Below, piece by piece: positions 46,365 through 53,967 of a stretch of 64,000 nucleotides of DNA. A program made the position numbers and the translations under genes. Under the pieces are notes generated by a model. The model was not told the DNA's origin. It did no database searches and saw only the letters and a list, made by a program, of their open reading frames with translations. How positions within the stretch are numbered: position 1 is the stretch's first letter; every line of letters starts with the position of its first letter. Source of the DNA: Allobosea sp. BH3 (GTDB lineage: Bacteria; Pseudomonadota; Alphaproteobacteria; Rhizobiales; Beijerinckiaceae); the NCBI RefSeq assembly GCF_025499465.1, contig NZ_JAIMCA010000002.1, forward strand, positions 310,001 to 374,000, read 5' to 3'.

Positions 46365-47825
46365 TCAGGCGCGCACGCCCTCGCGCAGCTCGGCCATCGC
46401 CTGCCGCAGCACCTCGACCACGCGCTGATCGCGCGATTGGGCGACGTTGAAGCGCATGAAGCCGCCGGCGCTCTGCGAAACGCTGAAGACATTGCCGGGC
46501 GCGAGAACCACGTCACGGGCCAAGGCAAGGCGTGCCAACTCGGCGGAATCGATCCCCTCCGGCAGTCTGCACCAGAGATAGAAGCCGCCGCGCGGAGCCA
46601 GCCAGGGCCGGATGCCCAGCGGCTCTAGCCGGGCGGCTACCTCGCGTCTGGCCTGTGCCAGGCGGCGGCGCAGCTCCTCCATATGCTTGCGATAGCTGCC
46701 GCCGGTGAGGACGCCGGCGACGAGATCGGCCGCCACAGGCCCCGGCCCGCCGAAGCAGGTCGCGACCTGGAGATCGACGAGCCCGTCTATCCAGTCCGCC
46801 CGCGCCGCGATGTAGCCGCAGCGGACGGAGGCCGAGAGTGTCTTCGAGAAGCTGCCTATGCGGATGACGCGGTCGAGCCCGTCCAGCGTCGCCAGCCGCG
46901 GCGAGGGTTCCGGCTCGAAATCGGCGAAGATCTCGTCCTCGACGATGGTCAGGTCGCAAGCGGTGGCTGCGCGCAGGATGCGATAGGCCGTCTGCGCCGA
47001 GAGGCTCGCCCCGGTCGGGTTGTGCAGCCCTGAATTGGTGATGTAGAGCCGCGGCCGCTCAGTCGCCGCCAGCGCCTCGAAGGCTGCGATATCAGGCCCG
47101 GACGGCGTGTAGGGCACGCCGAGGACGCGCAGCTGATGCGCGCGCAGCAGCGCCTGGAAATTGAAGTAGCAGGGATCGTCGACAAGGACGGTGTCGCCCG
47201 GTCGCAGCAGGAAGCGGCAGACGAGATCGAGCGCCTGCGTTCCCGAGCCGGTCAGCAGGAGCTGCTCGGGGCCGGCCGCCAACCCCTCCTCGGCGAAGCG
47301 GCCGAGCAGGAGCCGCCGCAGGGCTGGCGAGCCGCGCGTGCTGCCGTAATCGGAGAGAATGGCTCCTTGCGACCGTGCCAGAGCGCGGAAGCCGCGGCGC
47401 AGCGCCTCGTCGGGCATCCAGTCGGGCGGCAGCCAGCCGCAGCCCGGCTTGAGCACCGCCGGATCGGCATCGAGCGACTGCCGCGAGACCCAGAACGGGT
47501 CGACCGCACGCTCTCGCGGCGAGGCGGCGCTAGTCAGAGCGAGCGGCGGCAGGCCGCCTCCCGTCACATAGAAGCCGGAGCCGCGCCGGGCCCGGATCAA
47601 CCCCTCGGCCGCGAGCCGGTCATAGGCCTCGACGACGGTCGAGGGCGAAACCTGCATCGCCGCCGCGAAACGACGGATGGAGGGCAGCCGGTCCCCGGGC
47701 GTGAGCTGCCGCGCAGCCAGCCTGCCGCGGATGGCGGCCATGACCGCTTCCGTGCGGGTCTGCCCGTGGTCCGGCGCACCGGCATCGTCGATCGTGATGG
47801 CATCCATAGCCATACAGTTTGCCAT
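46365..47825 (-). CDS. MocR/PdxR-type GntR regulator with aminotransferase domain
   Basis: A 486-residue fusion. Residues about 20-90 are a GntR winged helix (DRLPSIRRFAAAMQVSPSTV); residues about 120-480 are a class I aminotransferase domain that binds PLP through a Lys in RIGSFSKTLSASVRCGY. Such proteins are usually regulators and only rarely transaminases. It is divergent from an EamA transporter 80 bases away, the common target of MocR regulators. Its start is uncertain: ATG 47825, 47813 and 47807 are close together and none has a clear ribosome site. Confidence 0.9.
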   Translation of the reverse strand: MANCMAMDAITIDDAGAPDHGQTRTEAVMAAIRGRLAARQLTPGDRLPSIRRFAAAMQVSPSTVVEAYDRLAAEGLIRARRGSGFYVTGGGLPPLALTSAASPRERAVDPFWVSRQSLDADPAVLKPGCGWLPPDWMPDEALRRGFRALARSQGAILSDYGSTRGSPALRRLLLGRFAEEGLAAGPEQLLLTGSGTQALDLVCRFLLRPGDTVLVDDPCYFNFQALLRAHQLRVLGVPYTPSGPDIAAFEALAATERPRLYITNSGLHNPTGASLSAQTAYRILRAATACDLTIVEDEIFADFEPEPSPRLATLDGLDRVIRIGSFSKTLSASVRCGYIAARADWIDGLVDLQVATCFGGPGPVAADLVAGVLTGGSYRKHMEELRRRLAQARREVAARLEPLGIRPWLAPRGGFYLWCRLPEGIDSAELARLALARDVVLAPGNVFSVSQSAGGFMRFNVAQSRDQRVVEVLRQAMAELREGVRA

Positions 47826-47904
47826 GAATGTATCGAACTGTCGCTGTCACCCGGTTCAGCCCGCGCGTAGACCGGGCCGCGACAATCAAGTGAAAAGGCG
47901 CAGG

Positions 47905-48771
47905 ATGTTGAGGGATCGTATCGGCGCAGGCTGGGGCAGCGGGCTGCTCGGCGTGCTGATCTTCTCCGGCTCGCTGCCGGCGACGCGCGTTGCGGTCGCA
48001 GGCTTCTCGCCGCTGTTCCTGACTTCGGCGCGGGCGGTCATCGCGGCGCTCATTGGCGGCGCCTGCCTTGTCCTGCTGCGCCAGAAGCGGCCGGCGCGCG
48101 CCGATCTCGGCCCGCTCGCGATTGTGGCCGTCGGCGTCGTGCTCGGCTTCCCGCTGCTGACGGCTCTGGCGTTGCAGCATATCCCGGCGGCACGCTCGAT
48201 CGTGTTTGTCGGCCTGCTGCCGCTGGCGACGGCGCTGTTCGGCGTGCTGCGCGGCGGCGAGCGACCCAAGCCCGCCTTCTGGCTGTTTTCCGTGCTCGGC
48301 GCGGTGACCGTGGCCGGCTTCGCCTTCGCTCATAGCGATGGCGGCTCGCTGACCGGCGACCTGCTGATGATCGCGGCCATCCTGCTGTGCGGGCTCGGCT
48401 ATGCCGAGGGCGCCGCGTTGTCGCGGCGGCTCGGCGGCTGGCAGGTGATCTCCTGGGCGCTGCTGCTCTCGCTGCCGGCGATGGCGGCGCTCGCCCTCAT
48501 GTTCCTGCCCGCCTCGTGGCAGGGCATCGGCACGCCGGCCTGGCTCGGGCTCGCTTACGTCTCGGTGTTCAGCATGCTGGTCGGCTTCGTGTTCTGGTAT
48601 CGCGGACTGGCGCTCGGCGGCATCGCCGGCGTCGGGCAGTTGCAACTGCTGCAGCCCTTCTTCGGCCTGATGCTCGCCGGCCTGCTGCTGAACGAGCCCG
48701 TCGCCTGGACGATGATCGCCGCGACGGGCGTGGTGGTGCTCTGCGTCGCCGGAGCCAAGCGCTTCGCCTGA
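47905..48771 (+). CDS. EamA/DMT-family transporter
   Basis: A 288-residue inner membrane protein with about ten helices in two EamA repeats (PATRVAVAGFSPLFLTSAR early, FWYRGLALGGIAGVGQLQLL late). Such carriers export amino acids or other metabolites. ATG 47905 is preceded by AAAAGG; GTG 47890 is possible. It is divergent from the MocR regulator, which probably controls it. Confidence 0.88.
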   Translation: MLRDRIGAGWGSGLLGVLIFSGSLPATRVAVAGFSPLFLTSARAVIAALIGGACLVLLRQKRPARADLGPLAIVAVGVVLGFPLLTALALQHIPAARSIVFVGLLPLATALFGVLRGGERPKPAFWLFSVLGAVTVAGFAFAHSDGGSLTGDLLMIAAILLCGLGYAEGAALSRRLGGWQVISWALLLSLPAMAALALMFLPASWQGIGTPAWLGLAYVSVFSMLVGFVFWYRGLALGGIAGVGQLQLLQPFFGLMLAGLLLNEPVAWTMIAATGVVVLCVAGAKRFA

Positions 48772-48900
48772 ACGGTTCTCCAGTTTCCTGATTCCGACGA
48801 TGCCTTGCGCGGCATATGCATTGCACGGTCCCACACCCCGCACTTACGAATCGCCCGGCACTCAGGCAGTGCTGCGAGCAGGGGTGAGCGGAGAGTGCCA

Positions 48901-50073
48901 GTGGAAGATCGCGTCAATGCCTTTGTGCCCGGTCCGCGGGCGCATGCCAGCGGGAAGCCGGGCGGTCCGCTCGCCGGGCTGAACTTTGCGGTGAAAGACC
49001 TGTTCGACGTGGCGGGCGTGCCGACCGGCGGCGGCAACCACGATTGGGCCAAGTACAACGCGGTGCCCGAGCGCCATTCCTGGGCGGTGCAGACCCTGCT
49101 CGATGCCGGGGCCGATCTCATCGGCAAGACGATCACCGACGAGGTCTCGCTCGGCATCCTCGGCGAGAACCCCTTCGACGGCACCCCGATCAATACCGCC
49201 GCGCCGGAGCGCGTGCCGGGGGGCTCCTCTTCCGGCTCGGCGGCAGCGGTCGCGGCCGGGCTCTGTGACACCGCGCTCGGCACCGATACCGGCGGCTCGG
49301 TGCGCGTGCCTTCGAGCTTCTGCGGGCTCTACGGCATCCGCCCGACCCATGGCCGGGTCGACACGGCCGGAATGATGCCGCAGGCGCCGAGCTCGGACAC
49401 GACCGGCTGGTTCGCCCGCGAAGCGAAGACCTTCGCCCGCGTGTCGACCGTGATGCTGGGCGAGGCGCCCGCCGCCCTGCCGACGAAGCTCGTCATCGCC
49501 ACCGACGCCTTCGGATTTGCCGATCCGGAAGTGGCCGAGGCGCTGCAGCCGATGGTCGCGCGTCTCAAGCGGATCGTCGGCGAGGCCCGCGAGGATCTCA
49601 TGGCGCCGCAGGGGCTCTCCGTCTGGTCGCGGGCGCAGCGGACCCTGCAGCCGGTCGAAGCCTGGCAGACCTTCCAGCCCTGGGTGGAGGCCACCAATCC
49701 GCGCATGGCCTTCAGTGTCGCGGCCGGCCTGCTCAACGGCGCTCAGATGCCGGCGTCCGAGCGCAGCTGGGCCGCGCTGATGCGGCAGGAGGCCCGCGCA
49801 AGGCTGCGCCATCTGCTGCCGCCCGGCACGATCCTGTGCCTGCCGACCACGCCTTTTCCCGGCCCGTTGCGCGGGCTGCCGACACCCCAGCTGCAACCGC
49901 TGCGGGACCGGATCAACTGCCTCTGCGCGCAGGGCGGGCTCACCGGCTCTCCACAGGTCAGCCTGCCCGGCGCCACCGTTGACGGCGCGCCCGTCGGGCT
50001 CTCGATCATCGGCGGACGCGGCACGGATGCCGCGCTGATCGCCGTCGCACTCGCCATGGAGGAAGCCGCGTGA
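48901..50073 (+). CDS. Amidase-signature hydrolase (AtzE/HpxY-like)
   Basis: A 390-residue amidase of the Ser-cisSer-Lys class. The Lys is in FAVKDLFDVAG (Lys32), the cis-Ser in PGGSSSGSAAAVAAGL and the nucleophile Ser in GTDTGGSVRVPSSFCG. I chose GTG 48901 because GGAG lies seven bases before it; GTG 48895 is too close to that site. Its last bases overlap the next gene (GTGA). The downstream partner is AtzH/HpxZ-like, so the substrate could be a biuret-, ureido- or oxalurate-like amide; this is inference from other loci. Confidence 0.88.
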   Translation: MEDRVNAFVPGPRAHASGKPGGPLAGLNFAVKDLFDVAGVPTGGGNHDWAKYNAVPERHSWAVQTLLDAGADLIGKTITDEVSLGILGENPFDGTPINTAAPERVPGGSSSGSAAAVAAGLCDTALGTDTGGSVRVPSSFCGLYGIRPTHGRVDTAGMMPQAPSSDTTGWFAREAKTFARVSTVMLGEAPAALPTKLVIATDAFGFADPEVAEALQPMVARLKRIVGEAREDLMAPQGLSVWSRAQRTLQPVEAWQTFQPWVEATNPRMAFSVAAGLLNGAQMPASERSWAALMRQEARARLRHLLPPGTILCLPTTPFPGPLRGLPTPQLQPLRDRINCLCAQGGLTGSPQVSLPGATVDGAPVGLSIIGGRGTDAALIAVALAMEEAA

Positions 50074-50474
50074 CCGATCTCACACCAAACATTCCCGAGG
50101 TCGTCGCGGAGGTCTCCGCGCTGTTCGAACGCTATGAGAAGGCGCTGGCGGAAAAGGACGTCGCCGTGCTCGACGCCACCTTCTGGAACAGCCCCCACAC
50201 GATCCGCTACGCGCTGCACGAGAACGGTTATGGCTTCTCGGAGATCCATGCCCATCGCGTCGCCCGGCCGCCGGGACCAAGCATCAAGGAGAAGCGGATC
50301 AGGCTCGATATCCTGACGCTGGGCCGCGACATCGCCACCGTGAACCTGGAGTTCAAGGTGCGCGGCAAGGACCTGATCGGCCGGCAGAGCCAGAGCTGGG
50401 TGCGCTTCCCCGATCTCGGCTGGAAAGTGATCTCCGCCCACGTCTCGACCATGGACGGCGCCCGGCTCTGGTGA
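50070..50474 (+). CDS. AtzH/HpxZ-like protein (DUF3225, NTF2-like fold)
   Basis: A 134-residue protein of the AtzH-like group. It has ALFERYEKALAEKDVAVLDATFW, SEIHAHRVARPPG and SWVRFPDLGWKVISAHVS, a cone-shaped NTF2-like layout. In the cyanurate (atz) and hypoxanthine (hpx) loci a homologue lies beside an amidase; a role in turnover of a related amide has been suggested. It starts with GTG overlapping the amidase stop. The small AtzG/HpxX subunit that often accompanies such amidases is not visible upstream. Confidence 0.85.
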   Translation: MTDLTPNIPEVVAEVSALFERYEKALAEKDVAVLDATFWNSPHTIRYALHENGYGFSEIHAHRVARPPGPSIKEKRIRLDILTLGRDIATVNLEFKVRGKDLIGRQSQSWVRFPDLGWKVISAHVSTMDGARLW

Positions 50475-50506
50475 GCGGTCGTCGCATAGGCGGTTCGGCG
50501 TAAGGC

Positions 50507-50597
50507 GTCATTCTCGGGCTTGACCCGAGAATCCCTGGAAGGCTGAGTGCTGGAGCCTCACTCGGCACGAGATGCTCGGGTCGAGCCCGAGCATGAC
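50507..50597. repeat. Palindromic repeat family E, copy 2
   Basis: GTCATTCTCGGGCTTGACCC...GAGAAT, then GATGCTCGGG...CCCGAGCATGAC. It has the same two-hairpin layout as 13578-13666 and lies between convergent genes. Confidence 0.82.
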
Positions 50598-50617
50598 GGC
50601 CCCTTCAATGCGCCTTT

Positions 50618-51016
50618 CTAAGCCGCTTTTTTCGCCTGCGCGCGGGCCTCGACGACCGCGGCGAAATGCGTTTCGGCCCAGTCCACCAGCCCCAGCAGCG
50701 GACCGGCAAAGCTCCGGCCGAGCGGCGTCAGCGAATAGGTGACGCTGGGCGGCACTGTCGGCTGAACGTCGCGATGGACGAGGCCGGAGACCTCCAGCAT
50801 GCGGAGCGTCTGCGTCAGCATGCGCTTGGAGATGTCGGGCACCGCCCGCGCCAACGCGCTGAAACGCTTCGGCCCGCCGGCGAGCGCGGCAAGCAGCAGC
50901 ATCGACCAGCGATCCCCGATCTGGTCGAGCAGGTTGCGGACCGGGCAGCGTTCCTCATCCAGACCCAGCGCCTGCCAGTCCTCGAATTTCGCGCCCAGCG
51001 TGGTGCATGCGTCCAT
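50618..51016 (-). CDS. HxlR-family transcriptional regulator
   Basis: A 132-residue winged-helix regulator of the HxlR group. CPVRNLLDQIGDRWSMLLL, with the typical early Cys, and FSALARAVPDISKRMLTQTL are clear. ATG 51016 follows GGGGAG. It is divergent from a QorB-like reductase with a perfect inverted repeat between them, as in the E. coli ytfH-ytfG (qorB) pair. Confidence 0.9.
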   Translation of the reverse strand: MDACTTLGAKFEDWQALGLDEERCPVRNLLDQIGDRWSMLLLAALAGGPKRFSALARAVPDISKRMLTQTLRMLEVSGLVHRDVQPTVPPSVTYSLTPLGRSFAGPLLGLVDWAETHFAAVVEARAQAKKAA

Positions 51017-51073
51017 GGCGGTCTCCCCGCAGTAACCAGGTGACGGGAAAGTGCCGTCTTCCGGGCCTCTCCA

Positions 51074-51094
51074 TAAGTCTCTATCTGAGACTTA
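51074..51094. promoter_or_regulatory. Candidate HxlR operator (TAAGTCTC-N5-GAGACTTA)
   Basis: A perfect inverted repeat with two 8-base arms and a 5-base spacer, in the 105-base gap between the divergent regulator and reductase genes. Confidence 0.65.
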
Positions 51095-51121
51095 GTCTAA
51101 CAGAGAGACCGGAGAATTGCC

Positions 51122-51994
51122 ATGTCCACCTCCCCTCGCTTCGTCGTCACCGGTGCCAGCGGCCAGCTCGGCCGGCTCGTCGTCGCCGCGCTCGCCCGCC
51201 GCATCGGTTCCTCCGCCGTCGCGGCCGTGGTGCGCGATCCTTCCCGCGCGGCCTCGCTCTTTCCGGCGGGCGTCTCCATCCGCAAGGGCGATTACGAGCA
51301 GCCCGAAACGCTGGAAGCGGCCTTCGCCGGCGCGGAGCGTCTGCTGCTGATCTCGTCCAACGCTGTCGGCGCGCGGGTCCCTCAGCATCGCAACGCGATC
51401 GAAGCCGCCAAGCGGGCCGGGGTGAAGCGCATCGCCTATACCAGCCTGCTGCATGCCGACGTCTCGAAGCTCGGGCTCGCCGAGGAACACCGCCAGACCG
51501 AGGCGCTGATCGCCGCGAGCGGTCTCGACCACTCGCTGCTGCGCAATGGCTGGTACACGGAGAACTACGCGGCTTCGATCCCGCCTGCGTTGCAGCACGG
51601 CGCCTTCATCGGCAGCGCCGGCGCCGGCCGGATTTCCAGCGCCTCGCGCCAGGACTACGCCGAGGCCGCAGCCGTCGCGCTGATCGGCGACAGCGCAGCG
51701 CGTGTCGCCCATGAGCTCGCGGGCGACAGCTCCTATTCGCTCACGGAATTCGCCGCCGAACTTTCTCACCAGGCGGGCAAGCCAATCCCCTATGTCGACA
51801 TGCCGGAGGCCGAATACCGCGCCGCGCTGCTCGGCGCCGGCCTGCCGGAAGGGCTTGCGGAGCTCATCGCCAATTCCGACGCAGCCGCGGCGAATGGCGC
51901 GCTTTTCGACGAGTCGCGCACGCTCTCCCAGCTGATCGGGCGCCCGACGACGCCGTTCGCGGCGACCATCGCGGAGGCGCTGAAAGCGGCCTAA
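51122..51994 (+). CDS. NmrA-like NAD(P)H oxidoreductase (QorB-like)
   Basis: A 290-residue short-chain reductase-type protein. The NAD(P) loop VVTGASGQLGRLV is at residues 8-20; no catalytic YxxxK of classical SDRs is obvious, as in the NmrA/QorB group. The E. coli homologue QorB (YtfG) reduces quinones with NADPH. Its stop codon overlaps the stop of the convergent aldo/keto reductase gene. Confidence 0.88.
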   Translation: MSTSPRFVVTGASGQLGRLVVAALARRIGSSAVAAVVRDPSRAASLFPAGVSIRKGDYEQPETLEAAFAGAERLLLISSNAVGARVPQHRNAIEAAKRAGVKRIAYTSLLHADVSKLGLAEEHRQTEALIAASGLDHSLLRNGWYTENYAASIPPALQHGAFIGSAGAGRISSASRQDYAEAAAVALIGDSAARVAHELAGDSSYSLTEFAAELSHQAGKPIPYVDMPEAEYRAALLGAGLPEGLAELIANSDAAAANGALFDESRTLSQLIGRPTTPFAATIAEALKAA

Positions 51995-52821
51995 GCCGCT
52001 TCGGCATCCCAATCCGGTCCGAAGGACGGGCGCACGAAGCGCTGGTCCTTCGGCAGGGCGGCGATGGCCGCGCGGTCGGCATCGTCGAGCTTAATATCGA
52101 GCGCGTCGAGATTGGCCTTCTGGCTCTCAGGCCGGCCGGCCTTCGGGATAGCGACGACGCCCTTCTGATCCATGAGCCAGGCGAGCGCGACCTGCGCGGC
52201 GCTGGCGCCATGCTTCCGGCCGATCTCGTTGAGCGCCGGGTCACTGGCCGCCCTGCCCTGCGCGAGCGGGCAATAGGCTGTCAGCGGAATTCCCTTGGCT
52301 CGCAGGTAGGACAGCATCGGCGCCTGCGACAGGAAGGCGTGATACTCGATCTGGTGGCAGGCGATGGGCGCGCCGATCTCCTCCACCGCGCGGCGGATCA
52401 TCGGCAGGTTGAAGTTGCAGACGCCGATGGCGCGCGTCAGCCCGCGCTCGCGCAGCGAGAGCAGCGCCTCCAGCGTCGCGGCCATGTCCATATCCGGCGA
52501 GGGCCAGTGGACGAGGTAGAGGTCGACATAATCCAGCTTGAGCTTGCGCAGGCTGGTGTCGAAGGCGCGCTCGACCGCAGCCGGCGCCAGCTGGTCATGC
52601 CAGACCTTGGTCGTCACGAAGAGATCGCCGCGCTTGATGCCCGACGCCGCGATACCAGCACCGACGCCGGCCTCGTTGTCGTACATCGCCGCGGTGTCGA
52701 TGTGGCGGTAGCCGAGCGCGATGGCGCTCTCGACCGGCGCCTGCGCATCGCTGCCCGCCAGCTTGAAGGTGCCGAGGCCGAGACGGGGAATAGCCACGCC
52801 CTGGGTGCTGATCGTTTCCAT
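51991..52821 (-). CDS. Aldo/keto reductase (2,5-diketogluconate reductase-like)
   Basis: A 276-residue NADPH-dependent reductase of the AKR5/DkgB type. Catalytic residues are visible: Asp and Tyr in HIDTAAMYDNE (near residues 42 and 47), Lys in VTTKVWHD and His in LVHWPSP. Cofactor residues lie in IPKAGRPESQKANL. It is a single gene, convergent with the QorB-like gene. Confidence 0.92.
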   Translation of the reverse strand: METISTQGVAIPRLGLGTFKLAGSDAQAPVESAIALGYRHIDTAAMYDNEAGVGAGIAASGIKRGDLFVTTKVWHDQLAPAAVERAFDTSLRKLKLDYVDLYLVHWPSPDMDMAATLEALLSLRERGLTRAIGVCNFNLPMIRRAVEEIGAPIACHQIEYHAFLSQAPMLSYLRAKGIPLTAYCPLAQGRAASDPALNEIGRKHGASAAQVALAWLMDQKGVVAIPKAGRPESQKANLDALDIKLDDADRAAIAALPKDQRFVRPSFGPDWDAEAA

Positions 52822-53153
52822 GACGAGTTCCTATCCGCGGATTGTAGCTGGCGCGCCGCGCGTATGGCGGCTCGAAGATGTGGGACGGCAGCCTAGCCCG
52901 ACCGGCCACGTTCGGCGACGGCGCGCCGCGAGGCCCTTCGCTGTGCGCAGTGCATTGCGGGATCGCAGGCGCGCCAACCCGTCGAGATCCGGAACGACGC
53001 TCCTTGCGGAGGATAACCGGACGAAAGGGCCAATGTGAGCTGCATCGCAGTCGCTGCGTCCGTCATGGCCTCTTCTGCAGGGCATCGGCACGGCCCTTCG
53101 GTTGCGTGCGCCGCGCCGGTCTCTGCAACGCTCCGCCATGGGGGAACCACGGC
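52822..53153. other. 332-base gap without a convincing gene
   Basis: The sequence between the aldo/keto reductase start and the MddA-like fragment is GC-rich. All frames across it lack recognisable protein sequence, and I see no clean palindrome, terminator or EcfG promoter. It must contain the promoter of the reductase on the minus strand. The last bases before 53154 (GGGGGAA) form the ribosome site of the next gene. Confidence 0.5.
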
Positions 53154-53390
53154 ATGAACCGCATCGTCCCGCTGCTCGAGGGCCTCTTCGCCGGCGCCGT
53201 CTTTTTCGTCACCTTTCTTTACGCCGTAAGCTTCATCGCCGACCGGGTCGCCTCCCGGGCGATCAATTCGGGGGTGCCCACTCCGATGCCGGAACTCCTG
53301 GCCATCAACCTCCTGATGTTGGGGGCCTTCACGATGCAGCACAGCACTTTCGTGCGGCGGGCTTTCAAGCGCGTCATCCGCTCCGCGTAG
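53154..53390 (+). pseudogene. Truncated MddA/NnrU-like membrane methyltransferase fragment
   Basis: A 78-residue frame with two hydrophobic helices (FFVTFLYAVSFIA and LLAINLLMLGAFT) followed by MQHSTFVRRAFKR. This matches the N-terminus of methanethiol S-methyltransferase (MddA) and related isoprenylcysteine-methyltransferase-like proteins, which are about 250 residues. The frame then stops (TAG at 53388), and none of the three frames downstream restores the expected ERSTY region. The ribosome site is good, so a short peptide may still be made. Confidence 0.6.
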
Positions 53391-53505
53391 CGTTTGCGAC
53401 GCCGTGCGGACGCTGCCCCGCCAGAAGCTCAGGCATTGGCGCCGCGGAAGCTCGCGGCCGCTGCACAGCATTGCCAACCTCGAGTTCGGGGTATATACGC
53501 GCATC

Positions 53506-53904
53506 ATGTACAACCCCTGCCACTGCACGCGTCTGCGAACGGCGACCCGCAAGGTCGCTGCCTTCTATGACGCCGCCTTGGCGCCGACCGGCATCAACAT
53601 TGCGCAGTTCGCGCTGCTGCGGACGGTGGCGCGTCGCGGATCACTCAGCCTGACGGAGCTCGGGCGGCTGCTCGGCCTCGATCGCTCGACCATGGGGCGC
53701 AATGTCCGCGTCGTCGAGAAGGACGGGCTGGTCACGATCGGCAAGGGCAAGGACCAGCGCGAAGCGGTCGTCAGCCTGACCGATCAGGGACAGGCCGTCC
53801 TGAAAGCGGCGGAGCCGCGCTGGGCGAAATCCCAGGACGAGCTGACCGCCCGCCTCGGCCCCGACCGGATGCAGTTCCTGGACGAACTCGAACGCCTTTT
53901 GTGA
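53506..53904 (+). CDS. MarR-family transcriptional regulator
   Basis: A 132-residue winged-helix regulator. It starts MYNPCHCTRLRTATRKVAAFYD, a common opening of a MarR subgroup with a CxC pair that may be redox-sensitive, and has the recognition region LTELGRLLGLDRSTMGRNV and wing DQREAVVSLT. The frame is open to 53404, but ATG 53506 gives the family N-terminus. It lies 63 bases before an MFS transporter, with a palindrome in between. Confidence 0.87.
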   Translation: MYNPCHCTRLRTATRKVAAFYDAALAPTGINIAQFALLRTVARRGSLSLTELGRLLGLDRSTMGRNVRVVEKDGLVTIGKGKDQREAVVSLTDQGQAVLKAAEPRWAKSQDELTARLGPDRMQFLDELERLL

Positions 53905-53938
53905 AGCACCATCGTCGACCCCAATTCAGACCCATATA

Positions 53939-53952
53939 CGGGCATATGCCCG
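53939..53952. promoter_or_regulatory. Candidate MarR operator (CGGGCATATGCCCG)
   Basis: A perfect 14-base palindrome 15 bases before the MFS transporter ATG. A related A/T core, GGTATATACGC, precedes the MarR start at about 53490. The position suits repression of the transporter by the adjacent MarR protein. Confidence 0.55.
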
Positions 53953-53967
53953 CAGAAAGATGAGCCC

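Noticed and set aside
48810..48822. GCATATGC upstream of the amidase as a HutC operator
   Set aside because: Only the 8-base centre fits; the flanks (GG and AT) do not match the hut palindromes.
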